Assembly (NCBI GenBank): GCA_018242685.1
Contig: JAFEBM010000033.1
Coordinates: 62,001 to 126,000, forward strand
Length of the DNA stretch: 64,000 nucleotides
Direction: 5' to 3'
DNA from: Nitrospira sp.
GTDB lineage: Bacteria; Nitrospirota; Nitrospiria; Nitrospirales; Nitrospiraceae
The position numbers and the translations under genes were made by a program. The notes under the pieces are model-generated. The model worked only from the letters and a program-made list of their open reading frames with translations. It searched no databases and was not told the origin of the DNA. This document shows, in pieces, positions 25,964 to 35,500 of the stretch. How positions within the stretch are numbered: position 1 is the first letter of the stretch; every line of letters begins with the position of its first letter.

Positions 25964-27355
25964 ATGAACCAATTCATTGACGAAAATCTTGCTGGTGGCA
26001 AATTACCTTGTGCGCCGTTGATGGTCGAAATTGAGCCTACCGACGCCTGCAACCTTAGATGCAAGATGTGCCATGTCACCTATCGTCCTGATGAGGCAAG
26101 GCATTCGCTTTCTCCAGACCTACTGAAACAAATCGAAGGTTTCAGAGGCGCGTACGTAGCTCTCGGTTCAGGGTTCGAGCCGACGGTATACCCTCATTTC
26201 ATCACATTGCTGAATAAAATATCGGAAATGGAATGTGGGGTTGAGATCATTACGAACGGAATGTTGATGAAAGGCGACATTTCCAAGGCTCTAGCTGATA
26301 GTGCCATTAAAATAGTGAATATTTCTTTTGATGGTGCGCGAAGGGAGACATACGAAGCGATTAGAGAAAGAGCATCCTACGACGATGTAATCGCCAATAT
26401 TGCTGAGACAAAGAATCGACTGATTGGCAGGGAGACTTTTTTTGCAGTCAATTTCACAGCTATGCATAGCAATATGCACGAGCTTGCCGAAGCAGTCGAT
26501 CTTTGGGATGAATACGGAATTGACCAATTGCGGATCTTGGGGTTGGTCGTCAGAGAGCGACGTCAAGAGCTACTTCAAGAGAGTATGTTACCCGTATTGC
26601 CGACATTTTATGCGAATCTGCAGGAAGCAGCAACGCGTGTGGTAGAGGATTCAAAAAAGATAGCGCTGAGCTCTCCACATTTTTTTGGCATGACGTCATT
26701 GAAGGGGATTGAAAAACATTTGCACGGCAATGTTGTTTCCTCAAATAATCCGCTGACGAGAATCGTCCCTCGCAATCGGCAACGTTTTCAAACCACGATC
26801 GACAATGATGGCGGCGTACGGTGCTCCTCTCCTTTCACGTTTGCCAGAATCTTATTTAATGGTGATGTGCAGCTCTGCTACCAGTTTTCGGTGGGTAATC
26901 TACACACTGAATCATTTGAGCAAATTTGGAATGGCAAAAAAGCTCATGCTGTTCGCGATATGGTCAAAAACGATGATAGTCATTGCAGGAAATGCGATTA
27001 CTTCAAGTATTGCCTTAAGTCGGACCGAATTGATTACGACCGAATTGAAAATCACTTTTCCGCTCCGCTCATAGACGTCATAGAGTTATTACCGAACAAC
27101 AACGTTGCATTTAAAGATGGCGTGTTGTTCCATGACAGTCCTCGGTTGGTCGATGTGGTGAAAGATCTTAACATCGTTGCATTCAAGGGCGAATACTGGA
27201 TTGTGCCGCAGACACTTGGTCCCATGGACTTAAATTTGAATGATGTACGTGGGATGGAAGGCGTCGTAGTCGTGCCATCCTATCGGCAGGCACGAACGCT
27301 AGCTAAGTCGATGGCGGCTGAAGGCAAAAACAATAAGTCATCGTTATCGCCGTAG
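25964..27355 (+). CDS. SPASM-type radical SAM protein with C-terminal YNIV/YYG tag (one copy)
   Basis: 463 residues from ATG 25964. Cluster motif C29-N-L-R-C33-K-M-C36 near the start, then a SPASM-like C-terminal region (CSSPFTFARILFNGDVQLCYQF, SHCRKCDYFKYC) that can bind extra Fe-S clusters. Such enzymes modify peptides or sugars by radical chemistry. The C terminus (27164-27318) carries one tag copy: LNIVAFKGEYWIVPQ, LGPMDL. Sampled lines are AT-rich (24 of 60 and 23 of 60 bases G/C at 26281 and 26881), against 36 of 60 at 33481, so this gene may have a different origin. The longer frame upstream overlaps wzt and is not used. Confidence 0.85.
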   Translation: MNQFIDENLAGGKLPCAPLMVEIEPTDACNLRCKMCHVTYRPDEARHSLSPDLLKQIEGFRGAYVALGSGFEPTVYPHFITLLNKISEMECGVEIITNGMLMKGDISKALADSAIKIVNISFDGARRETYEAIRERASYDDVIANIAETKNRLIGRETFFAVNFTAMHSNMHELAEAVDLWDEYGIDQLRILGLVVRERRQELLQESMLPVLPTFYANLQEAATRVVEDSKKIALSSPHFFGMTSLKGIEKHLHGNVVSSNNPLTRIVPRNRQRFQTTIDNDGGVRCSSPFTFARILFNGDVQLCYQFSVGNLHTESFEQIWNGKKAHAVRDMVKNDDSHCRKCDYFKYCLKSDRIDYDRIENHFSAPLIDVIELLPNNNVAFKDGVLFHDSPRLVDVVKDLNIVAFKGEYWIVPQTLGPMDLNLNDVRGMEGVVVVPSYRQARTLAKSMAAEGKNNKSSLSP

Positions 27356-27372
27356 GCTACGGAAAAATCGCA

Positions 27373-28923
27373 ATGTTGAGAAACACATTTGGGCGATTTC
27401 TAGTCATAGGTCCTCCCAGAGGCGGATTCACCCTGCTTCTGTCGGTGTTATCGATCCTGTATCGAGACCGTGGCAACGTCAAGCCGCGCGCCCAGGAAAT
27501 TGCCGATCCGTATATCGCCATCGCCGGAGAATATCTAGATGCTGCGATACGAGACTGGTTTTGTACTCAGGTCGGTGAGGATCGGCTGTTCTTCAATAAG
27601 GAATTCTCGATCCTCGTGGGCGGTCCGAAATGGATTTCTACCGAAGACGAGGATACCGTCTGCGTTCGTAAGTACCTCGGTATTAAGGGGGCGGGTGATT
27701 TCACGTTCCTGCTGTATTTGCCTCGATGGGTGCTGGCTTTCGACGAAATTATTCATTCGCACAGCCATCCGGCGCGCTGGCCGGCGATGCCCGACTATGC
27801 GGAATTCAGAAAGTTTGCGTCGATCCGCAATCCGATCGACATCATCCATTCCTCCGTTTTCTCCATCAATGCGCTGGCTAGTGAATACATCCAGCGCGAG
27901 CTGAGGCTGGACGAGCACCAGATTCGACGCGAACTTGCGTTGAACAAGCTTACCAACCCGGAGTTTGTTTCCGGACTGATCGTCTTTCTCAAGAAATACC
28001 TGGACGAATTCATCTTCGTGGCCGACCGGTTCGATTATGTGATGCGCTGGGAAGATCTCATTCAACATCCGAGTGAGGAAATCCAATGCATTGCGCAGGC
28101 AACCGGCGAACCCACCGATGCGGAATATGCGGCGCGCGTCTGGAGCGAGTTGGACCATCGCAACCTGACCCGCTATCACAGGCATAGTTTCCGTCGTGGT
28201 TTGTTGTACGATTGGCAATTCAATCTTACCAATACGCACCTCAAACTGTTTGAGGATGCCGGATTTGGGGAATACCTGCAACGATTCGGCTATGATCCGA
28301 TTACCCATTTTAAGGAGAGTGATTATACTCCTGATCAGTTGCTGATTGAGGAGCACATCCGCCGAGGGCGGCCTTATATAGAGAATCTGGACGACGATTT
28401 GATAACCTTCGCATTCAACAAGACGAATTTCACGCCGTCGCCTCGTTTCAAATTCAAACACTACCCTCGTCAAGGTGCGATCGAGATCGAGAGATCCACT
28501 GTGCGTGATGAAGCCCTCGAGACGGGATTTATGGCACGCATGGCTCGTGCCTCGGAGGTCGTGTTCGACTATCTCCAAAAGTTACGACCGGCTGCAGTAG
28601 AGGCCGCCGCGGGCAATGATGCGCCGTTGGCGGCTCTGCGGGAGCAATACAGTAAGGTATTCTCAGAATGGCTGGGCGATCGTTCTGCATCCATGTTTTC
28701 CTCACTGACGCGGGCTGAGATTACGGTGGCTCCACCGCGACTCGTTGGGAGTGCTGCTGGATACAACATTGTGCACCTGGGGGGATACCATTATTCTGTC
28801 CCCCAATCACTGGGGCCCATGGATTTGGGACAACTCGATCGGTCTACCCTGCCACCGACGATTCTGGTCACACGCACATACGGAGAAGCACTTCAATCCA
28901 TTGCGAGGGCAGCCAAGACGTGA
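27373..28923 (+). CDS. Sulfotransferase-like protein with C-terminal YNIV/YYG tag (one copy)
   Basis: 516 residues. The N terminus has a PAPS-binding-type loop (GPPRGGFTLL, residues 13-22) and later R152-N-P-x-D (IRNPIDIIHSSVFS), matching the 5' and 3' PAPS motifs of sulfotransferases. Residues 300-440 are a poorly conserved linker region. The C-terminal 54 residues (28759-28920) form a tag copy with GYNIVHLGG, YSVPQSLGPMDL. An APS kinase gene upstream would supply PAPS. The GTG of the next gene overlaps its stop as GTGA. The acceptor sugar is unknown. Confidence 0.75.
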   Translation: MLRNTFGRFLVIGPPRGGFTLLLSVLSILYRDRGNVKPRAQEIADPYIAIAGEYLDAAIRDWFCTQVGEDRLFFNKEFSILVGGPKWISTEDEDTVCVRKYLGIKGAGDFTFLLYLPRWVLAFDEIIHSHSHPARWPAMPDYAEFRKFASIRNPIDIIHSSVFSINALASEYIQRELRLDEHQIRRELALNKLTNPEFVSGLIVFLKKYLDEFIFVADRFDYVMRWEDLIQHPSEEIQCIAQATGEPTDAEYAARVWSELDHRNLTRYHRHSFRRGLLYDWQFNLTNTHLKLFEDAGFGEYLQRFGYDPITHFKESDYTPDQLLIEEHIRRGRPYIENLDDDLITFAFNKTNFTPSPRFKFKHYPRQGAIEIERSTVRDEALETGFMARMARASEVVFDYLQKLRPAAVEAAAGNDAPLAALREQYSKVFSEWLGDRSASMFSSLTRAEITVAPPRLVGSAAGYNIVHLGGYHYSVPQSLGPMDLGQLDRSTLPPTILVTRTYGEALQSIARAAKT

Positions 28924-30434
28924 ACCGATATTTGGATTTTTTTGAACCCGATGCTCCTCATGCTTTGATGGAGTCGCTCAAACGTGGTTTCGAACGTGGT
29001 GCCCGTAAAGCGTTGGTGATTGGCCAGGAGGTTTGTAGTAAAGAGTTGGCCGATACGATGGCGGAAATTGGATTCTCCTGGATTGAAATACGAATGGCTG
29101 CATTCCGTAAACAGGATATTGCCGATGCTGATGTTGTCCTGGTGACTGGAGGCAATGGTACGGAAGTCTCACGAGCGCTCCATGCTTGTATCGACCTGAA
29201 TCTCATGGTCATCGCCCCGGTTACCGAACATCACTGCAGTAAACGCACGGTATTCCTACTTTCTATCCCAAAGGCCGGAACCCACATGGTAATCCGGCTT
29301 CTTGGACTGATGGGAATGGAGCGATCGTCGGAACGAGCGCCACGGCCTGGTACCTGGTCCACGCCGATAGGCTATCACTATCACGCTCCCTGCCGGGATT
29401 TGATAAGCGGCGACTGGTTCGATCCCATGGGGCGCCAATTGTTGTTTCGGTCACCGTCGATTTTTGTGTATCGTAACCCGATGGATATTGTCGTCTCCGA
29501 GTTGGACTGGTTCGTCCGGTCCGAGCATGCTTTCTCAGGGTATCTGAATTGCTTCCCAAATCTTTCTGGACAGCTGGAACGGCTGGTTGCGGATAGTAAC
29601 GTTTTAGGGACCATCCGTGATCGTATCAATAGGTATGCCGGTTGGATGAATTTCAGCAACGTGATTCCGGTAAGCTACGAGGAATTAGTGGGAAAACGCG
29701 GTGGCGGAAGCGATACCGACCAGCTGGATGGAATATGGGCGTTACAGCTGAAACTTCACGTGTCTGGAAGCCCTCAGGACTATGGTGCTCGTCTTTACGA
29801 CCCGACCAGCGCCACCTTTTCTAAGGGGCGGATTGGCCGTCACATGGAGTGTTTCGAGGAGGGCCATTTCGCACTTTTTGATGCCTTGCCGCAAGATTTT
29901 ATGGAAGCCCTCGGATACTCCCGCAGCTCGCTGACTTCTTCGAGAACAAAGGCATTACGGCATCGTCCCTTAGTCGTGAAAAGTTTATCTCAGGATGCGC
30001 TCTACACTCCGCGATTGGTGCGAGACAGCCTATTGGGCTGGAACATCGTTGAGATTGCGGGAAAGTATTTTCCAGTTCGATACGGTGTGCATATTGTGTC
30101 CGCTGGTGATGCCAAGGCCGTCTCGGATGAACAAGAGGGTTTCTGGAGCGTACGCGACGCTATGGACGCTCTGATCCATGGTGCAGCAGTCACGGCTCGA
30201 CCAGCAGCACCGGAGACCACAGGGCCAGAATTAGTGGTGGAAGGTTATTGTGGATTCAACATTGTTCGGTACAACGGCGGTTGGTATGGTTTCAAACAGT
30301 CAAGTGGCGACATTGATATCAGGAGTCTCAGCGAGTCCGCTCTCAAGGCCATGAAACGGAGCAGGCACTGTGTGACCGGGGAGAGTGCTGCGGATGTCAA
30401 GGCAGAGATCCTCCGTATCTGCATGAATAGATGA
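28920..30434 (+). CDS. Second sulfotransferase-like protein with two tandem YNIV/YYG tags
   Basis: 504 residues. Sulfotransferase motifs are clear: SIPKAGTHMVIRLL (P117-K-A-G-T121-H) and FVYRNPMDIVVSELD (R185-N-P-x-D189). Upstream of these, residues about 28-100 form an alpha/beta unit (ARKALVIGQEV, ADVVLVTGGNGTEVSRALHA) with a look of a small Rossmann domain, unusual for this family. Tag copies occur at 30036-30190 (GWNIVEIAGKYFPV) and 30252-30431 (GFNIVRYNGGWYGFKQ). Start GTG overlaps the previous stop; its own stop overlaps the next ATG as ATGA, so these genes are tightly coupled. Confidence 0.75.
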   Translation: MNRYLDFFEPDAPHALMESLKRGFERGARKALVIGQEVCSKELADTMAEIGFSWIEIRMAAFRKQDIADADVVLVTGGNGTEVSRALHACIDLNLMVIAPVTEHHCSKRTVFLLSIPKAGTHMVIRLLGLMGMERSSERAPRPGTWSTPIGYHYHAPCRDLISGDWFDPMGRQLLFRSPSIFVYRNPMDIVVSELDWFVRSEHAFSGYLNCFPNLSGQLERLVADSNVLGTIRDRINRYAGWMNFSNVIPVSYEELVGKRGGGSDTDQLDGIWALQLKLHVSGSPQDYGARLYDPTSATFSKGRIGRHMECFEEGHFALFDALPQDFMEALGYSRSSLTSSRTKALRHRPLVVKSLSQDALYTPRLVRDSLLGWNIVEIAGKYFPVRYGVHIVSAGDAKAVSDEQEGFWSVRDAMDALIHGAAVTARPAAPETTGPELVVEGYCGFNIVRYNGGWYGFKQSSGDIDIRSLSESALKAMKRSRHCVTGESAADVKAEILRICMNR

Positions 30435-31804
30435 AACAACGGGTCGCGCTCTACAAAGGTTATGAAATTCGCTTAATAGGATTGTTCATCCGGCAGGCTG
30501 CGGCTCAAACGAAAAGAATTGAAACAATGAGGGCCATTGTTCGCAAAAACGCATCGCCATCTTCGCCCCGCTTGTCTATTATTCTATTGGACTGGGGCTG
30601 TCGCGAGCGGTTCACAACTCTGGACTGGTTGCGACAACAAGATGTGCCGAAGGATCAGTATGAGCTGATCTGGGTGGAAGTCTATGACCGTGTCATCGAC
30701 GAGGTGATGGAAAAGTCGGATGTCGTCATTACATGCCATCAGCAAGGCATCTATCACAAACACATTGGCTACAATGCGGGATTGTTGCATGCGCGCGGTG
30801 AACTGATTTGCGTGTGCGATAGCGACGCCGTATTTCCACCCGATTTTGTTCGTTCAGTGTTTCGGTCCTTTCAGATGGAGGACGGTGGATCGGCCGTTCC
30901 GCTGGTGCTCATGCACTATGAATGGCGTACGTCTCTACTTTATCCGGACGGCCTGACCGACACTGCGACGCTCAAAGATCAAGCTCGCTGGCAATGGTGG
31001 CCCCTCATTGTCAACGAAGGCGCCTGCATGACCGTGCGCCGATCTGATGCGATCCGGTTCGGAGGCTTTGACGAACATTCCAGTTACCGAGGCTATTTGT
31101 GCGGGCCTTATGATTTAGGATGGCGTCTGATCAATGCCGGTTGGCCGGAAGTTTGGCACGATGAGGCCGTGGCATTATGGCACTTCGCTCATCCCGACCC
31201 AATCGGCACGAACGGCCAGCAGGCTTCGCTGAAACAGCTGCTGGAAAAGGCTTACCCGCATATTGATGGTCATGCGCTGACGGCTGTGGAATCTTTTTCA
31301 ACAGGTCGATTTCAGCCCCTGCGAGAGAATCCTGAAATTTGGACGTTGCGGATGGGGGATCGGCGCATCGGATCCGAGCTGGAAACCCGGTACGCCGACT
31401 TGACCGGACAAGGCGGCTATTCCCCTTGGACGGTGCGGTCGTTATGGGTGTCGCTGGCGAGAGAAATTATAGGACGGTATTGTAAAGATCGTCTGTGGCA
31501 GCCGCTTCGCAAAGGTCTTGTCTCCCTTGTCGGGCGACGCCTCGCGGGAAGACTTCGCGTCATGTATCAGGATCACATCGCTCCACGTCGAATCAATCAT
31601 GAAGTGGCAGCGGACTCTCCGACTCTACTGTGTTCCGCAAAGGGCTATAATGTCGTAAAACTTAAAGATGAATACTATGCCGTGCCTCTGCGCATCGGTC
31701 ACCTGGATCTGGCGACCGACGAGGGAAGAGCCCACCCTGACCTGCTCGTTTCTCAAAACTACGAGGTGCTTCTCGAAAAAGTTCAGGTGGCATCAAGAGG
31801 ATAG
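30431..31804 (+). CDS. GT2-type glycosyltransferase with C-terminal YNIV/YYG tag (one copy)
   Basis: 457 residues. GT-A fold with LSIILLDWGCRERFTTLDWL, metal motif CVCDSDAVFPPDF (D-S-D) and FGGFDEHSSYRGYLCGPYDLGWRL as the galactosyltransferase-like acceptor part. The last 54 residues (31643-31801) are a tag copy: GYNVVKLKDEYYAVPLRIGHLDL. ATGA overlap with the preceding sulfotransferase gene supports ATG 30431, although the first 30 residues are not conserved and ATG 30527 is possible. Confidence 0.82.
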   Translation: MKQRVALYKGYEIRLIGLFIRQAAAQTKRIETMRAIVRKNASPSSPRLSIILLDWGCRERFTTLDWLRQQDVPKDQYELIWVEVYDRVIDEVMEKSDVVITCHQQGIYHKHIGYNAGLLHARGELICVCDSDAVFPPDFVRSVFRSFQMEDGGSAVPLVLMHYEWRTSLLYPDGLTDTATLKDQARWQWWPLIVNEGACMTVRRSDAIRFGGFDEHSSYRGYLCGPYDLGWRLINAGWPEVWHDEAVALWHFAHPDPIGTNGQQASLKQLLEKAYPHIDGHALTAVESFSTGRFQPLRENPEIWTLRMGDRRIGSELETRYADLTGQGGYSPWTVRSLWVSLAREIIGRYCKDRLWQPLRKGLVSLVGRRLAGRLRVMYQDHIAPRRINHEVAADSPTLLCSAKGYNVVKLKDEYYAVPLRIGHLDLATDEGRAHPDLLVSQNYEVLLEKVQVASRG

Positions 31805-31837
31805 ACTCGGGTACTCGTTCCTTCTGAATCGTGCATT

Positions 31838-32299
31838 ATGGGAAATTCAAACCATTATGACATCTTTGTTACTCATGCCTGGCGGTTTCATGAGGATTGG
31901 ACAAAATTTGCAGAACTTATGGACAAGATGCCGGGACTTCTGTGGCGCAACTTCAGCTTGCCTTGGCATGATCCTGCAATAAGCCCGAATACAGAAGCCG
32001 GAGGCCGATTCATCCGCAGTTCTCTGGAAAGCCAAATTATTCCGGTGCATGTCGTTGTTCTGCTTGCGGGGGTCTATGAGATTAGGAGCGCTCGGCTTTG
32101 GGTCGACATGGAAGTCGAGATGGCAAAGAAGCACAACAAACCCATTATCGCTCTGCCTGCGATCAACAAGGGCTCAGTCCCGGATGATCTCGTTGCGTTG
32201 TGTGACGCGAGCTGCGGATGGGACGGAGCGCGATTGATCGCCACCATTGACGAAGTGCGGTCCCTGCCAAGATTTGCATCTCAGTCTTCCGCGCGATGA
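31838..32299 (+). CDS. Orphan MTH538/ThsB-like TIR-domain protein
   Basis: 153 residues, all one small domain: YDIFVTHAWRFHEDWTKFAELM, WRNFSLPWHDPAISPNTE, VHVVVLLAGVYEIRSARLWV, MEVEMAKKHNKPIIALP. This pattern is the TIR-like MTH538/DUF1863 family that includes ThsB of Thoeris phage defence and other cell-killing or signalling proteins; the Glu in the EVEMAK helix fits the conserved acidic site. No ThsA-like effector gene is adjacent. It carries no tag domain and lies in the middle of a glycan operon, between the tagged GT2 and the large tagged radical SAM gene. Confidence 0.78.
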   Translation: MGNSNHYDIFVTHAWRFHEDWTKFAELMDKMPGLLWRNFSLPWHDPAISPNTEAGGRFIRSSLESQIIPVHVVVLLAGVYEIRSARLWVDMEVEMAKKHNKPIIALPAINKGSVPDDLVALCDASCGWDGARLIATIDEVRSLPRFASQSSAR

Positions 32300-32558
32300 T
32301 TTGGCCTTAGATGCTCCACTGGAAAGCGATGGAATCTCATCGCTAGAAAAAGAGTTGGGTGAGCGAGAGCTTCTCCAGATCCAGATCTCGGTATGGCTAC
32401 GCGATCGTGAATGGTCAAAAAGTCGGTTGATACCACACAGGTGCTTGTGTATCTTAGGTAATTATTTGGTCGCCGTTTTTTACCCGATGGAAGGAATTCC
32501 ATTAGGGGGGAGATAATGTTTGAACTGTGGATTTTCTATTTTGGATATGAGGTGAGTA
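32300..32558 (+). other. Non-coding gap between TIR gene and large radical SAM gene
   Basis: 259 bases without a convincing gene. A frame open from 32247 to 32516 overlaps the TIR gene and ends ...GNYLVAVFYPMEGIPLGG, faintly like the tag core, so a decayed tagged gene is possible but weak. The last bases give a ribosome-binding site (gaggtgagta) for ATG 32559. Confidence 0.35.
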
Positions 32559-35500
32559 ATGACCGATACAGCCGTCGTTCTGACTCTTGAGAAAGGCCAT
32601 ACAACTGCCAAGGTGGAGGGGACACGCGTCGTATTCAGCCCATACCAATGCTTCGCCTTCGACAATGGGCCGGACGATGTGGCATGTCTGCGCGCGCTCG
32701 GAGCGCATCTCATGACGTTGCCCGGGCTTGCCCTAGTCGGTTCGAAAGGGCTTATCGATTATCTCTTGCAACATGTGCCCGGACTCGACAGCCGGATCGT
32801 CGGCACTGCGCTTTACGAAAATATTCCGGAGATGCAGCAGCTGCATGGCCTCGCTACTGTTAGGCTTGGATCCTTACCCCGTGAAACACGAACCGCCTTT
32901 CTCTGCGAAACGTTGGCGTTTCCACGCATGCAGATGACGAAGCAATTGCCTCAGTCAGTCTCGGTCGTCGATCTCACGGTTTTGGCGGACGTTGCACCCG
33001 ACGTCATTCCGCCCCGCGGGTGGACACCGCTGCCACGCAACATTTATCCGATCCAAATTCCGGAGATCCAGATCAGGAAGGATCTGGACGTGGCCATTGT
33101 CGACTGCCCTTCACGTAACCTATCCTTGATGCCTAACGGATTGGGATATTTGAACAATGCCTTGAAGAAGACTGCGGTGTCCTATCAGATCATCGACCTC
33201 GATATTATTTCGTATCATCGGTTTCATGTTCACCGGCTCTTCGACATGGGCGGCCGCATCACGCTTCCCGGTGAGTTGGTTTTGCCGGAGGATCCTTGGC
33301 AGGCGGAGCACTACGATCTGTGGACCGCAACGGGCGGAGGGGCTTCCGGCCCAACCGGGCGCAACGAAGTGTTGGAATTCTTCAGGCCCGTCATCGACGA
33401 AACGATCGCGGCGTTGGTCGCAGCGCGGCCCAAAGTGCTCGGGCTTTCAATCCAAGGATGTAATGAGGCGGCGGCGCGGGAGGTTGCGCTCGGCGTCAAG
33501 GCTCAGTTGCCTGATATCACGATCGTGGTGGGCGGGTTCAGTTGCTACAACGCGGATGTCGGCCGCCGCGCATTCCCAGAATGCGACTACATGTGCATCG
33601 GCGAAGCGGACCTTACGGCGGGTCCGTTGCTGGAGGCATTGGCCAGAGGCGAGCGTCCGTTCAACCAGCCGGGCGTGCTGTCCCGTTTCGATACGGCCGA
33701 TTATTCGTATCTTCCGGCGCCGATGATTCATAACCTCGATCAGATCGAATTCCCCAAGTACGAGTGGTGCGATCTGAACGTGTACAGAAACTTCAATGAC
33801 TACCAACTGACGCCTATTATCGCGAGCCGGGGTTGTCGCTGGTCGCGCTGCACCTTCTGCGCCGAACGGTTCTACTGGCGCATCCGCACCAAGGAAAATT
33901 TCGCGGATGAACTGGAGTGGTTGGTCGGACGGGGCTGCCATCTGTTCATGTTCAACGAGAGTGATCTCGGCGGCATGCCCGAACGTGTCATGGAGATTTG
34001 TGATGAGATCATTCGCCGTGGTCTCCATCGCAAGGTGAAGCTCACGGGCCAGCTGCGCGTCAACAGGAAGCAAAACCGAGCCTTCTTCGAAAAGCTGCGA
34101 GAGGCCAATTTCGTTGCGCTTCGTTTCGGGATCGATGCGTTTTCGGAGCGCACGTTGCGGCTGCAGATGAAGGGGTACACGGCCGACATGATTACACAGA
34201 ACCTCAAGGACTGCTGGGAGGTCGGGATCTTTACTGAGGTCAATTGGGTCATCGGTGTTCCGGGAGAAACCGACCAAGACGTGGAGGAGGGGATCGATCT
34301 CATTCTCAAGAACCGCAAGTATATCGGTCGGCTGGCCAACATCAACCCGCTGATATTGGTGAACGGCAGCGTCTACTGGATTGATCCGGCCTCCCACGGC
34401 ATTGTCTTGAAGGAACCTCAGGAAATCATGTACGAAAAATATCCGAGAGCCCTTCCCGCAGATCAGTGGCACAGCACCGATCCGTATATCGATGCGCAGG
34501 TGCGCAAAGAACGATTTGAGCGCATCGTTCTCGCCTTGCACGATGCGGGCTTCAACGTAGGGGCTTGGGCCAACCGCGTCATTGAGGACGTCAAATTCAA
34601 TCGCGATAAAGCGCGAACCGGTTCAGCGAACGGCGACGCAATCAGCGCCGGAGAATTTGAAGTGGCCGGAGGCAAAGATACGGAGAATTTTCTGAGTCTC
34701 ACGGAAGAGGAACGGGCGCTTGAAGTCGCCGCGCAGCGTTCGCCGCTCGCAGAGGAAAACCAGGCGCGCACGGCAAAAGCGCTCCCTATGTATCCGGCGC
34801 AGGATGCCCAATCGCCTGATGCCGGCAAGCCGTTGGCGGAACCTCCGTTATTCGGGGTCGCGGGCGAATCACCGCGCATGATGCGCAAAATGGACACGCA
34901 CACGATCCTTTTCTACAACGGTTGGTACTACGGCATTCCCGCCGCATTGAGCAATGTTGATGTGACCAGTCCTGAATCGGCCGCGATCGCGGGAATTCTC
35001 CGGTATCCAACCGAAGAGGAGGTCGTCGCGGTCATTGAAGAGAGCGCCCGATGGGCGAATTCACGCGGTCATTACGATGATCAAAAGAAGCAGCGAGCAT
35101 CCGGATCCTATATGCGGGTGGATAGCGTGGGCGAAATGTCTGAAGCCGCCGAGGTGCCCGGCACGCTTCGCATTCTACAATTCGGCAAGACGTATATCGC
35201 CGTGGATCGGGAAGTCCTCAAGGATCCGTTCGGTCGGAGATCCTCCGTCGAAAGAAAATCCAAGAGCCACGGAGAAGGCAAGCGTCATCTCAGTGTCTGG
35301 CGCCGGATGACCGAGCTGTTTCCTGCATCATTCGAAGAGGAGCTTCGGCGGCTCATCCGTCAGGAACGTTTTAATAGAGGGAACGGGGGGTACCTGAGCG
35401 ATATGCAACTCGCCCGTATGCTCCCACGTGCGGTCGCTGTCGCGTATGTCAAAGAGCCGCTGAAGCGTATCATGCGATCTGTGACCGGACGGGGCACCGG

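Noticed and set aside
27535..28578. 347-codon open frame on the minus strand opposite the first sulfotransferase gene
   Set aside because: It mirrors the codon structure of the plus-strand gene, has no family motif, and the plus-strand protein has clear PAPS motifs.
32247..32516. 89-codon frame after the TIR gene
   Set aside because: Overlaps the TIR gene out of frame, lacks a ribosome-binding site and has no family; only its last residues recall the tag.
33834..33860. Radical SAM motif with C-x4-C-x2-C spacing in the 1160-residue protein
   Set aside because: The extra residue (GC-R-W-S-R-C) is common in B12-type radical SAM proteins of the GCYWGKCTFC kind.
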